The notes: generated from the sequence alone by a model not told the origin. A stretch of 64,000 nucleotides of DNA from Micromonospora lutea (GCF_016863535.1 NZ_BOPB01000016.1:62001-126000), one strand, 5' to 3'; shown: positions 19,323 to 27,441, counted from the first letter of the stretch. Numbers and translations are program-made.

Positions 19323-20159
19323 ATGGAGAGCTTCGGCGCCCGGCTGCACCGGGCCATGGCGGAGCGCGGTCCGCTCTGCGTGGGAATCGACCCGCACCCG
19401 GAGTTGCTGGCCCGGTGGGGCCTCCGGGACGACGTGGGCGGCCTGGACCGCTTCGCCGGCATGTTCGTGGACGCCCTCGGTGACCGGGTTGCGGTGGTCA
19501 AGCCCCAGTCAGCATTTTTCGAACGATTCGGATCTCAAGGAATGGCCGTCCTTGAGTCAACTATCCGACAGTTACGAAATCTCGGCTCGATCGTTCTGCT
19601 CGACGTCAAGCGCGGTGACATCGGTTCGACGGTTCGCGCGTACGCGTCCGCCTACCTTGATCCATCCAGCCCCGTGTATGTCGACGCGGTGACCGCGAGC
19701 CCTTTCCTGGGGGTCGGCTCACTGGCTCCGATGTTCGAGCTGGCCGCCGAGCACGGCGGTGGAGTGTTCGTCCTGGCGCTCACCTCCAACCCCGAGGGCG
19801 CCTCGGTGCAGCGGGCGCGCGGTGCCGACGGGCGCACCGTCGCACAGACTGTTATCGACGAGATTTCCCAGCTCAACGCGGGTGCGGAGCCGCTCGGGAG
19901 CATCGGCGCCGTGATCGGTGCGACGGTCGGCGAGACGGGCTGCGACCTGTCGAGGGTGCACGGCCCGCTGCTCGCCCCGGGGCTCGGGGCGCAGGGCGCC
20001 ACGGCGGCGGATCTGCGGACCGTCTTCGGTTCCGCGTTGCCTGCCGTGCTGCCCGCGTACTCCCGTGAGGTGCTGGGCGCCGGACCGGATCCGGAGGCGT
20101 TGCGGGCCGCCGCGGACCGGATCGTGGCTGAGTGCCGGGCGGTTCTGGAGATGTCCTGA
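19323..20159 (+). CDS. pyrF: orotidine 5'-phosphate decarboxylase (type 2)
   Basis: Last step of UMP synthesis. The 278-residue product is the actinobacterial type 2 form: CVGIDPHPELL, VKPQSAFFERFG, and the catalytic LLDVKRGDIGSTVRAYA (Asp-x-Lys-x-x-Asp, about 98-103), then NPEGASVQ and APGLGAQG. ATG 19323 gives the family N-terminus MESFGARLHRAM. Odd feature: codons from about 19505 to 19600 are AT-rich (TTT, TCA, CGA, AAT, ACT) and include a TTA leucine codon at 19572-19574, unlike the rest of the gene. Confidence 0.95.
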   Translation: MESFGARLHRAMAERGPLCVGIDPHPELLARWGLRDDVGGLDRFAGMFVDALGDRVAVVKPQSAFFERFGSQGMAVLESTIRQLRNLGSIVLLDVKRGDIGSTVRAYASAYLDPSSPVYVDAVTASPFLGVGSLAPMFELAAEHGGGVFVLALTSNPEGASVQRARGADGRTVAQTVIDEISQLNAGAEPLGSIGAVIGATVGETGCDLSRVHGPLLAPGLGAQGATAADLRTVFGSALPAVLPAYSREVLGAGPDPEALRAAADRIVAECRAVLEMS

Positions 20160-20182
20160 CTGACTGATGACTCGGTCACTCT

Positions 20183-20196
20183 GCGGTGATCACCGC
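20183..20196. promoter_or_regulatory. 14-bp perfect palindrome upstream of mihF
   Basis: GCGGTGATCACCGC, 10 bases before the likely -35 of mihF. It could be an operator, or a short stem ending pyrF transcription. No family is recognised. Confidence 0.35.
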
Positions 20197-20205
20197 GTGC
20201 CCACG

Positions 20206-20234
20206 TTGCCGAAAGCTCCGTTGACCGCTAGTTT
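20206..20234 (+). promoter_or_regulatory. likely mihF promoter
   Basis: TTGCCG (20206-20211) and TAGTTT (20229-20234) with a 17-base spacer, a good vegetative actinobacterial promoter, about 95 bases before the mihF start. Confidence 0.5.
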
Positions 20235-20330
20235 TCCCCGCGCTGGGAACCCCTTGGTTCACAGCGACACCACGTTTCACAGATGCGGCGGTGCGTCCCG
20301 CCCGTCGCGATAGGGACCTGAGGAGAACTG

Positions 20331-20648
20331 GTGCCGCTCCCGTCACTGACCCCTGAGCAGCGCGCAGCAGCGCTGGAGAAGGCTGCGGAGATCCGCAAAG
20401 CCCGTGCCGAGCTGAAGGAGCAGCTCAAGCAGGGCAAGACCACCCTCGGAGCCGTCCTTGAGCGGGCCGAGTCCGACGATGTCGTCGGCAAGCTCAAGGT
20501 GTCGGCCGTGCTGCAGGCCATGCCGGGCATCGGCAAGATCCGGGCTACTCAGATCATGGAGAAGCTCAAGATCGCCGACAGCCGTCGTCTGCGTGGCCTC
20601 GGCGAGCAGCAGCGCAAGGCTCTGCTTGGGGAGTTCGCCGCCAACTGA
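20331..20648 (+). CDS. mihF: integration host factor, actinobacterial type (mIHF)
   Basis: A small nucleoid-associated protein specific to actinobacteria, essential in mycobacteria and required for phage L5 integration; it binds and bends DNA. The 105-residue product has a long N-terminal helix LTPEQRAAALEKAAEIRKAR, the central KVSAVLQAMPGIGKIRATQIMEKL with a helix-two turns-helix PGIGKI motif, and RLRGLGEQQRKALL. GTG 20331 is preceded by GAGGAG. It sits immediately before gmk-rpoZ-coaBC-metK, the usual actinobacterial neighbourhood. Confidence 0.95.
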   Translation: MPLPSLTPEQRAAALEKAAEIRKARAELKEQLKQGKTTLGAVLERAESDDVVGKLKVSAVLQAMPGIGKIRATQIMEKLKIADSRRLRGLGEQQRKALLGEFAAN

Positions 20649-20674
20649 GCGAAAACTGCGTGTAGAAACAAGCA

Positions 20675-21208
20675 GTGAGCTTGGATGACGAGGCGCGCCC
20701 GGCGGCTCGGCTCACTGTCCTGGCTGGCCCATCCGGCGCCGGCAGGGAGAGTGTCGTCGAGCTGATCCGGGCGCGTTCCCCGTCAGTGTGGACGCCGATC
20801 GCGGTCACCACCCGGCCCCGCCGGGGCAGCGAATCCGACGGCGTCCACCGACACTTCGTCACGCCATCGGAGTTCGACCGCCGGCTCGCCGCCGGCGAAC
20901 TGCTGGAGTGGAGCCGGTTCGGCGGGTACCGGCGGGGCACGGAGATCAACCCATTGCGCCGCCGGCTTGCGGCCGGGCAGCCGGTCCTGCTCCCGCTGGA
21001 TCTCGACGGGGCGCTACTGGTCCGGGCCGGGTGGCCGCGAGCGCGACTCGTCCTGCTCCACCCGCCCGGTTGGCTGCCAGGTCCGTCCGTCGCGGCGGCC
21101 TTCGACCTCAGGGTGTCGTACGACCGCATCGAGCGGGTCGTGGACGAACTGGTAGGATTCATCGGTTCTTCCTTCCTGGCTCCGGCCCGGCCGCGTCCGC
21201 GCGGTTGA
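20675..21208 (+). CDS. gmk: guanylate kinase homologue with degenerate P-loop
   Basis: By position (mihF-gmk-rpoZ) and sequence this is the guanylate kinase slot, but the 177-residue protein is unusual. The Walker A loop reads GPSGAGRES (18-26), with Arg where the catalytic Lys belongs and Glu where Ser is normal. The GMP-binding segment TTRPRRGSESDGVHRHFV is recognisable. The LID region with its ATP-contacting arginines (R.R.T) that normally precedes the C-terminal helix is missing, making it shorter than typical Gmk (about 185-210). It may be a divergent but active form of this lineage or a non-catalytic paralogue. The GTG start is 26 bases after mihF. Confidence 0.75.
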   Translation: MSLDDEARPAARLTVLAGPSGAGRESVVELIRARSPSVWTPIAVTTRPRRGSESDGVHRHFVTPSEFDRRLAAGELLEWSRFGGYRRGTEINPLRRRLAAGQPVLLPLDLDGALLVRAGWPRARLVLLHPPGWLPGPSVAAAFDLRVSYDRIERVVDELVGFIGSSFLAPARPRPRG

Positions 21209-21261
21209 GCGCCGGCGCCGCGCTCACGCGCGGTCCGTGCGAAAGACGCAGAGGTTTATCC

Positions 21262-21525
21262 GTGGGATCCATCGCCAACCCCGAAGGCATCACCAACCCG
21301 CCGATCGACGAGCTCCTGGAGAAGACGACGTCGAAGTACGCGCTGGTCATCTTCGCGGCCAAGCGCGCCCGCCAGGTCAACGCCTACTACAGCCAGCTCG
21401 GTGAGGGTCTGCTGGAGTACGTTGGCCCGCTGGTCGAGACCACCCCCCAGGAGAAGCCGCTCTCCATCGCGATGCGCGAGATCAACGCGGGCCTGCTCAC
21501 CGCTGAGCCGACCGACCAGCCGTAA
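21262..21525 (+). CDS. rpoZ: RNA polymerase omega subunit
   Basis: Small subunit that helps fold beta' and stabilises RNA polymerase. The 87-residue product starts VGSIANPEGITNPPIDELLE and contains the conserved SKYALVIFAAKRARQVNAYY (with the omega AAKRARQI-type motif) and EKPLSIAMREINAGLL at the C-terminus. GTG 21262 has GAGG about eight bases upstream. It lies between gmk and coaBC as in most actinobacteria. Confidence 0.96.
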   Translation: MGSIANPEGITNPPIDELLEKTTSKYALVIFAAKRARQVNAYYSQLGEGLLEYVGPLVETTPQEKPLSIAMREINAGLLTAEPTDQP

Positions 21526-21538
21526 CCCCCGCGCGTCG

Positions 21539-22750
21539 ATGAGCGCTCGGATCATCCTCGGCGTCGGTGGCGGGATCGCCGCGTACAAGGCGTGCGAGCT
21601 GCTGCGCCTGTTCACCGAGTCGGGCCACCAGGTCCGGGTGGTGCCGACCGCGGCCGCGTTGCGCTTCGTCGGCGCACCGACCTGGGCGGCGCTGTCCGGG
21701 CAACCTGTCGCCGAGGACGTCTGGTCCGACGTGCACGAGGTGCCGCACGTGCGACTCGGCCAGCAGGCCGACCTGGTGGTGGTCGCGCCCACCACCGCCG
21801 ATCTGCTGGCCCGAACCGCTCACGGCCTCGCCGATGACCTACTCAGCAACACCCTGCTCACCGCTCGCTGTCCGGTGCTGCTGGCACCGGCCATGCACAC
21901 CGAGATGTGGGAGCATCCCGCCACCGTCGCCAACGTCGCGACGCTGCGGGCCCGAGGGGTCCGGGTCATCGAGCCGGCGGTGGGGCGACTCACCGGCGTC
22001 GACACCGGCAAGGGCCGCTTGCCGGAGCCGGCCGCGATCTTCGCGGTCGCCCGCCGGATCCTGGCTCGCGGCGTCGACGCGCCAGCCGACCTGACCGGTC
22101 GCCGGGTGGTGGTCACCGCCGGTGGCACCCGGGAGCCCCTGGACCCGGTGCGTTTCCTGGGTAACCGGTCCTCCGGCAAGCAGGGCTACGCGTTCGCCCG
22201 TGCCGCGCTCGCCCGTGGTGCCCGGGTCACGCTGATCTCGGCCAACGTCACGCTGCCCGACCCGGCTGGCGCGGACGTGGTCCGGGTGGGCACCACCGGG
22301 GACCTGCGGGAGGCCACGCTGAAGGCGGCGGTGGACGCCGACGTGGTGGTGATGGCGGCGGCTCCGGCCGATTTCCGACCGGCGACGTACGCGCCTGGCA
22401 AAATCAAGAAGTCGGACGACGGCACGGCGCCCACCATCGAACTCGTGACCAACCCGGACATCGCCGCCGAGCTGGGTCAGCGTCGTCGACCGGAGCAGGT
22501 GCTGGTGGTGTTCGCCGCCGAGACCGGCGACGCCGAGGCCAACGGACGGGCCAAGCTGGCCCGTAAACGGGCCGACCTCATCGTCATCAACGAGGTCGGG
22601 ACGGACAAGGTCTTCGGCGCCGACACCAACGCGGCCACGGTCATCAGCGTGGACGGGTCGGTCACCCGGATGCCCGAGCGGTCCAAGGAGGATCTGGCCG
22701 ACGGAGTGTGGGACCTGGTGGTCGCCAGACTGGCCGGTGACTCCTCCTGA
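21539..22750 (+). CDS. coaBC: bifunctional phosphopantothenoylcysteine decarboxylase / phosphopantothenate-cysteine ligase
   Basis: Two consecutive steps of coenzyme A synthesis. The 403-residue product has the flavoprotein decarboxylase half (LGVGGGIAAYKACELLRLF, then APTTADLLARTAHGLADDLL and the active-site APAMHTEMWEHPA) and, from about residue 187, the ligase half (VVVTAGGTREPLDPVRFLGN then RSSGKQG, AAAPADFRP, and KIKKSD with the catalytic Lys). ATG 21539 is 13 bases after rpoZ. The enzyme feeds CoA; the gene order rpoZ-coaBC-metK is conserved in actinobacteria. Confidence 0.96.
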   Translation: MSARIILGVGGGIAAYKACELLRLFTESGHQVRVVPTAAALRFVGAPTWAALSGQPVAEDVWSDVHEVPHVRLGQQADLVVVAPTTADLLARTAHGLADDLLSNTLLTARCPVLLAPAMHTEMWEHPATVANVATLRARGVRVIEPAVGRLTGVDTGKGRLPEPAAIFAVARRILARGVDAPADLTGRRVVVTAGGTREPLDPVRFLGNRSSGKQGYAFARAALARGARVTLISANVTLPDPAGADVVRVGTTGDLREATLKAAVDADVVVMAAAPADFRPATYAPGKIKKSDDGTAPTIELVTNPDIAAELGQRRRPEQVLVVFAAETGDAEANGRAKLARKRADLIVINEVGTDKVFGADTNAATVISVDGSVTRMPERSKEDLADGVWDLVVARLAGDSS

Positions 22751-22798
22751 CGGCTGGACGCAAGACGACCGTCGACGGCGCTGTGGACGGTCGGTGAC

Positions 22799-22804
22799 TA
22801 CACT
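22799..22804 (+). promoter_or_regulatory. candidate metK -10 box
   Basis: TACACT, 35 bases before the metK start. A 7-bp dyad GACCGTC/GACGGTC (22767-22792) covers the -35 area. No SAM riboswitch motif is visible. Confidence 0.45.
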
Positions 22805-22838
22805 GCCGCGGAACGACGTCCAAGAACTTAGGAGTACC

Positions 22839-24032
22839 GTGACACGCCGCCTCTTCACGTCCGAATCGGTCACGGAAGGCCACCCGGACAAGATCGCTGA
22901 CCAGATCAGTGACGGCATCCTCGATGCCCTCTTGACGCAGGATCCGCACAGCCGGGTCGCTGTGGAGACCCTGATCACCACCGGTCAGGTCCACGTCGCC
23001 GGTGAGGTGACCACCAAGGCGTACGCCGACATCCCGACGATCGTGCGGGAGACGATCCTGGATATCGGGTACGACTCGTCGAAGAAGGGGTTCGACGGGG
23101 CGTCGTGCGGGGTCAGCGTCTCGATCGGTGCGCAGTCGCCGGACATCGCGCAGGGCGTGGACAACGCGTTCGAGTTGCGGACCGGGGCATCGGAGAGCGC
23201 GCTCGACGCGCAGGGCGCCGGTGACCAGGGCATGATGTTCGGGTTCGCCTGCTCCGAGACGCCCGAGTTGATGCCGCTGCCGATCGCGCTCGCGCACCGG
23301 CTCGCCCGCCGGCTCGCCGCGGTACGCAAGGACGGCACGGTGCCCTACCTGCGTCCGGACGGCAAGACGCAGGTCACCATCGAGTACGACGGGCTGCGGC
23401 CGGTACGCCTGAACACGGTGGTGGTGTCCAGCCAGCACGCCGCGGACATCTCGCTGGAGTCGCTGCTCACCCCGGACGTGCGGGACCACGTCATCGCTCC
23501 CGAACTGGAGAGCCTGGGCCTGGACACCGAGGGCTACCGGCTGCTGGTCAATCCGACCGGCCGGTTCGAGATCGGTGGTCCGATGGGTGACGCGGGCCTG
23601 ACCGGGCGAAAGATCATCGTCGACACCTACGGCGGCTACGCCCGCCACGGTGGTGGGGCGTTCTCCGGCAAGGACCCGTCGAAGGTCGACCGGTCGGCCG
23701 CGTACGCGATGCGGTGGGTGGCCAAGAACGTGGTGGCCGCCGGTCTCGCGGAGCGGTGCGAGGTGCAGGTGGCGTACGCGATCGGCAAGGCGCATCCGGT
23801 GAGCCTGTTCGTCGAGACGTTCGGCACCGAGACGGTGCCGGTGGCCTCGATCGAGAAGGCGGTCGGCGAGATCTTCGACCTGCGCCCGGCCGCCATCATC
23901 CGGGATCTGCACCTGCTGCGGCCGATCTACGCCCAGACCGCCGCCTACGGCCACTTCGGCCGTGAACTGCCCGAACTGACCTGGGAGTCGACCGACCGCG
24001 CCGCGGACCTCAAGTCGGCTGCCGGAGCCTGA
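22839..24032 (+). CDS. metK: S-adenosylmethionine synthase
   Basis: Makes S-adenosylmethionine from methionine and ATP. The 397-residue product has LFTSESVTEGHPDKIADQIS (ATP/Mg site), the hexapeptide signature region GAGDQGMMFG (about 128-137), the mobile-loop KDGTVPYLRPDGKTQVT, and the P-loop-like GGGAFSGKDPSKVDRSAAY (about 267-285). GTG 22839 is preceded by TTAGGAG. A strong hairpin follows the stop at 24049-24080. SAM made here also feeds BioA, RsmB and the other methyltransferases in the window. Confidence 0.97.
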   Translation: MTRRLFTSESVTEGHPDKIADQISDGILDALLTQDPHSRVAVETLITTGQVHVAGEVTTKAYADIPTIVRETILDIGYDSSKKGFDGASCGVSVSIGAQSPDIAQGVDNAFELRTGASESALDAQGAGDQGMMFGFACSETPELMPLPIALAHRLARRLAAVRKDGTVPYLRPDGKTQVTIEYDGLRPVRLNTVVVSSQHAADISLESLLTPDVRDHVIAPELESLGLDTEGYRLLVNPTGRFEIGGPMGDAGLTGRKIIVDTYGGYARHGGGAFSGKDPSKVDRSAAYAMRWVAKNVVAAGLAERCEVQVAYAIGKAHPVSLFVETFGTETVPVASIEKAVGEIFDLRPAAIIRDLHLLRPIYAQTAAYGHFGRELPELTWESTDRAADLKSAAGA

Positions 24033-24048
24033 CAACCAACCGGCGTGA

Positions 24049-24080
24049 CGACCGGCGACCCGCTGACGGGTCGCCGGTCG
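24049..24080 (+). terminator. strong hairpin after metK, overlapping the priA N-terminal region
   Basis: Perfect 14-bp stem CGACCGGCGACCCG / CGGGTCGCCGGTCG with loop CTGA, starting 17 bases after the metK stop. It looks like a metK terminator, but the conserved PriA coding sequence begins within its right arm (about 24074), so it must be at least partly read through or priA has its own promoter. Confidence 0.65.
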
Positions 24081-24163
24081 CCCGCGTCTGCGTCGACATT
24101 CCGCTGGCCCATCTGGACCGCCCCTTCGACTACCTGGTTCCGCAGGCGCTCGCCACCGACGCG

Positions 24164-26080
24164 GTGCCCGGCGTACGGGTGAAGGTGCGCTTCGCCGGCC
24201 AACTCGTCGACGGATGGCTGCTGGAACGGGCCGAGCGATCCGACCATCCCCGGCTCGCGTACCTGGAGAAGGTCGTCTCCCCGGTGCCGGTCCTCGCTCC
24301 GGAGGTCGCCCGGCTGGCCCGGGTCGTCGCCGACCGGTACGCCGGCAGCCTGGCCGACGTGCTGCGGCTGGCGGTTCCACCCCGGCACGCGCGGGTGGAG
24401 AAGGAGATCATCAGCCAGGCTCCGGCGGCCGACGCGACACGGGCCGACGCGACACCGGCCGCCGCGACACCGGTCGACCCCCCGCCGGGACCGGCCGCGC
24501 CGACGCCCCCGGCTGATCAGCCGGTGCCGGAGCCCGAAGGCTGGCGCGACTACCCGGCCGGGCCGGCGCTGCTGCGGGCACTGGCCGCCGGGCGTTCCCC
24601 CCGGGCGGTCTGGTCGGCGCTGCCGGGCGAGGACTGGGCGGCCCGCTACGCGAGCGCCGTCGCCGCCACCGTGGCCGCCGGCCGAGGTGCACTGGTGGTG
24701 GTCGCCGACGGGCGGGACCTGGACCGACTCGACGCCGCGCTGACCGCGCGACTCGGCGCGGGCCGGCACGTGTGCCTCTCGGCCGCGCTCGGTCCGGCGC
24801 GGCGGTACCGGGCCTTCCTGACCGCCCGGCGCGGCGACGCCCCGGTGGTGATCGGCACCCGGGCGGCCATGTTCGCTCCGGTCGACCGGTTGGGACTGGT
24901 GGCCATTTGGGACGACGGTGACGACCTGCACGCCGAACCGCGAGCCCCCTACCCGCATGCCCGTGAGGTGCTGCTCACCCGCGCCCAGTTGGCGGACGCG
25001 GGCGCACTGGTCGGTGGCTACGCCCGGACCGCCGAGGCACAGCTGCTGGTGGAGACCGGCTGGGCCCGCGAGGTGATCCCCGACCGGGCGGTGCTGCGGG
25101 CGCGTACCCCCACGGTCGTGCCGACCGGTGACGACCCGCAACTGGCCCGCGATCCCGGCGCGGCGACCGCCCGGCTGCCGAGCCTGGCCTGGACCGCCGC
25201 CCGGGACGCGCTGCGCGCCGAGCTGCCGGTCCTGGTCCAGGTGCCCCGGCGCGGCTATCTGCCCTCGGTGGCCTGCGCCGAATGCCGGACCCCGGCCCGC
25301 TGTCCGCACTGCGCCGGCCCGCTCGCGTTGCCGTCGGCAGGTGGGTCGCCGGCGTGCCGCTGGTGTGCCCGGATCGCCGCCGCGTACGCCTGCCCGCAGT
25401 GTGGTGGGCGGCGGCTGCGGGCCTCCGTCACCGGTGCCCGGCGCACCGCCGAGGAGCTGGGTCGGGCCTTCCCGGGAGTGCCGGTGCGCACCTCCGGGCG
25501 GGAGGAGGTGCTGACCGAGGTTCCCGGCGGCGCGGGCCTGGTGATCGCGACCCCGGGTGCCGAGCCGGCGGCGGCCGGCGGCTACGGCGCGGTGCTGCTG
25601 CTGGACACCTGGGCGTTGCTCACCCGGGCCGACCTGCGAGCGGGGGAGGAGGCGCTGCGCCGGTGGACGGCCGCCGCGGCGCTGGCCCGGCCGGCGGCCG
25701 ACGGGGGGCGGGTGGTGGTGGTCGCCGACGGCGCGCTGGCACCGGTGCAGGCGCTGCTGCGGTGGGACACCGGCTGGTTCGCGGCGCGGGAACTGGCCGA
25801 GCGGCGGGAACTGGGCTTCCCGCCGGCGATGCGGATGGCCAGCGTGACCGGCCCGCCGGCCGCGGTGGCTGACCTGTTGGGGCAGGCGCGCCTGCCCGAC
25901 GGGGCCGAGCTGCTCGGTCCGGTGCCGGCTGACGGCGAGCGGGAGCGGATGCTGGTGCGGGTGCCGAGGGCGCGGGCCGCCGCCATGGCCGATGCGCTGC
26001 ACGCGGCAGCCGGGATCCGTAGCGCCCGCAAGGCGACCGATCCGGTACGCCTCCAGGTCGACCCGCTCGCGTTGTTCTGA
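24164..26080 (+). CDS. priA: primosomal protein N' (PriA), helicase-deficient actinobacterial form
   Basis: PriA reloads the replisome at stalled forks. The family's zinc site is intact: CAEC (about 372), CPHC, CRWC and CPQC, eight cysteines in four pairs. The Walker A loop is gone (ALPGEDWAARYASAV at its place) and the DEEH box reads DDGD, so it is unlikely to be an ATPase, as known for actinobacterial PriA. An Ala/Pro/Asp-rich insert (about 90-125) interrupts the N-terminal region. GTG 24164 is the first ATG/GTG in frame, but the conserved N-terminus (PVARVCVDIPLAHLDRPFDY) lies upstream at about 24074. The true start may be CTG 24029, which overlaps the metK stop, or GTG 24045 with a one-base frameshift. 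Confidence 0.85.
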   Translation: MPGVRVKVRFAGQLVDGWLLERAERSDHPRLAYLEKVVSPVPVLAPEVARLARVVADRYAGSLADVLRLAVPPRHARVEKEIISQAPAADATRADATPAAATPVDPPPGPAAPTPPADQPVPEPEGWRDYPAGPALLRALAAGRSPRAVWSALPGEDWAARYASAVAATVAAGRGALVVVADGRDLDRLDAALTARLGAGRHVCLSAALGPARRYRAFLTARRGDAPVVIGTRAAMFAPVDRLGLVAIWDDGDDLHAEPRAPYPHAREVLLTRAQLADAGALVGGYARTAEAQLLVETGWAREVIPDRAVLRARTPTVVPTGDDPQLARDPGAATARLPSLAWTAARDALRAELPVLVQVPRRGYLPSVACAECRTPARCPHCAGPLALPSAGGSPACRWCARIAAAYACPQCGGRRLRASVTGARRTAEELGRAFPGVPVRTSGREEVLTEVPGGAGLVIATPGAEPAAAGGYGAVLLLDTWALLTRADLRAGEEALRRWTAAAALARPAADGGRVVVVADGALAPVQALLRWDTGWFAARELAERRELGFPPAMRMASVTGPPAAVADLLGQARLPDGAELLGPVPADGERERMLVRVPRARAAAMADALHAAAGIRSARKATDPVRLQVDPLALF

Positions 26081-26346
26081 CCGGTTTGGTCACGGTGGGT
26101 GCTGGTCGATGCCGCAATCGATACGATTTGTCACCTGATCTTGACGCTGAGTGTCGGCGCGCCCGCTCGGGGTTGCGTCCTCGGGAGGGGCCCGCGAGAG
26201 GTGGTAGCATCGCCCGTCATGCCGGTGCGTACGGCGACTCCAGGTCGAGCTGGAGGTGTCCGAGGGCGGCGCGACGACGGCGGAACCGCGTCGGCCCGGC
26301 GCGGAATTCGATGATCAATCAGCCGGTGATCAGGGGTGGACCAGTC
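26081..26346 (+). other. priA-kinase intergenic region
   Basis: About 265 bases. A TAGCAT -10-like box lies at 26205-26210. GGGGTGG at 26333-26339 is the ribosome-binding site for the next gene. Short open frames here (for example 26099-26314) have no recognisable content or start signals. Confidence 0.5.
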
Positions 26347-27321
26347 GTGACCGTTCGTCAGTCGATCGTCTTCAACGGTGACCTCGGCAGCGGCAAGAGC
26401 ACTGTCTCGGTCGAGATCGCCAAGCGGCTCGACCTGCGTCGGGTCAGCGTCGGGGACCTCTATCGCAAGATGGCCCAGGACCGGCAGATGACCGCGCTCC
26501 AGCTGAACCTGCACGCGGAGCTCGACCAGGCCGTCGACGGCTACGTCGACCAGCTCCAGCGGGACATCGCCGCCTCCGGTGAGAGCCTGGTCATGGACTC
26601 CCGGCTGGCCTGGCACTTCTTCACCGACGCGCTCAAGGTGCACATGATCACCGAGCCGGGCGAGGCCGCCCGGCGCGTCCTGCTGCGTCCCTCCGGACCG
26701 GCCGAGAGCTACACCTCACTGGATGAGGCGAAGGCCAAACTCAGGGAACGCAGCGAGAGCGAGCGCAGCCGGTTCCTGGTCCGGTACGGGGTGGACAAGG
26801 CCAGGCTGCGCAACTACGACCTGATCTGCGACACCACCCGGGCACCCGCCGACGAGGTGATCGAGCGCATCATCGACGCGTACGAGGGGCGGCTCGCGCC
26901 CGAGGTGCTGCGCGGCGCCCCGCCGCTGCTGCTGCTCGACCCGGGGCGCGTCTACCCGACCGAGGACATCGCCGGCTTGCGCGGCCTGTGGGACTCGACC
27001 TTCGCCAGCGAGGTCGTCGCCGCCGGTGAGACCGGCCTGGAGCCACTGGACATCGGATACACCGGCGAGTACTTCTTCGTGATCAACGGGCACCGCCGGC
27101 TCAGCGCCGCGCTGCGCAACGGCTTCCGGCTGGTGCCGGGCCGGCTGGTCGCCGAGGTCGAGGAGCCGGTGGTCGGTGGGGTGAGCGCGATCGACTACTT
27201 CGCCGCCCAGACCCGCCCCAGTCTGATCCACGACTGGGCGGCGGCCCACGACATCCACCTGCCGCTGCCGGAGCACGCCCTGCTCGGCGGCGACGCGGTG
27301 CTCGCCGGAGAGAGCGGCTAG
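26347..27321 (+). CDS. P-loop (cytidylate-kinase-like) domain fused to a ParB-like domain
   Basis: A 324-residue protein. The N-terminal part is a nucleotide-kinase fold: FNGDLGSGKSTVSVEIAKRL (Walker A, K17-S18-T19), RRVSVGDLYRKMA like CMP/AMP kinases, then VMDSRLAWHFF and the basic LID-like RERSESERSRFLVRYG. From about residue 190 a second domain reads LLLDPGRVYPTEDIAGL ... PLDIGYTGEYFFVINGHRRL SAAL, which resembles the N-terminal ParB/sulfiredoxin-like fold (xINGHRR). I infer a two-domain protein; the substrate is unknown. GTG 26347 was chosen for the GGGGTGG seven bases upstream; ATG 26311 is possible. Single gene between priA and a P450. Confidence 0.6.
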   Translation: MTVRQSIVFNGDLGSGKSTVSVEIAKRLDLRRVSVGDLYRKMAQDRQMTALQLNLHAELDQAVDGYVDQLQRDIAASGESLVMDSRLAWHFFTDALKVHMITEPGEAARRVLLRPSGPAESYTSLDEAKAKLRERSESERSRFLVRYGVDKARLRNYDLICDTTRAPADEVIERIIDAYEGRLAPEVLRGAPPLLLLDPGRVYPTEDIAGLRGLWDSTFASEVVAAGETGLEPLDIGYTGEYFFVINGHRRLSAALRNGFRLVPGRLVAEVEEPVVGGVSAIDYFAAQTRPSLIHDWAAAHDIHLPLPEHALLGGDAVLAGESG

Positions 27322-27441
27322 GCCGCGGGTCTGCGGCTGGGCCGGGGTGCGCGGCTCGCCGGGGCTCGCGGGGCCCGCCGGACGCCGCCGCGATGGCGTC
27401 GTCCGGGCATGATGGAGCCTCCGGAGGACCGAGGAGGCCGG

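Noticed and set aside
22767..22792. GACCGTC/GACGGTC dyad as a coaBC terminator or SAM-sensing element
   Set aside because: Only 7 bp with a 12-base loop and no riboswitch consensus; it probably just overlaps the metK promoter.
26099..26314. 71-codon open frame between priA and the kinase gene
   Set aside because: No ribosome-binding site, Arg/Gly-rich composition typical of chance frames in GC-rich DNA, and no recognisable motif.
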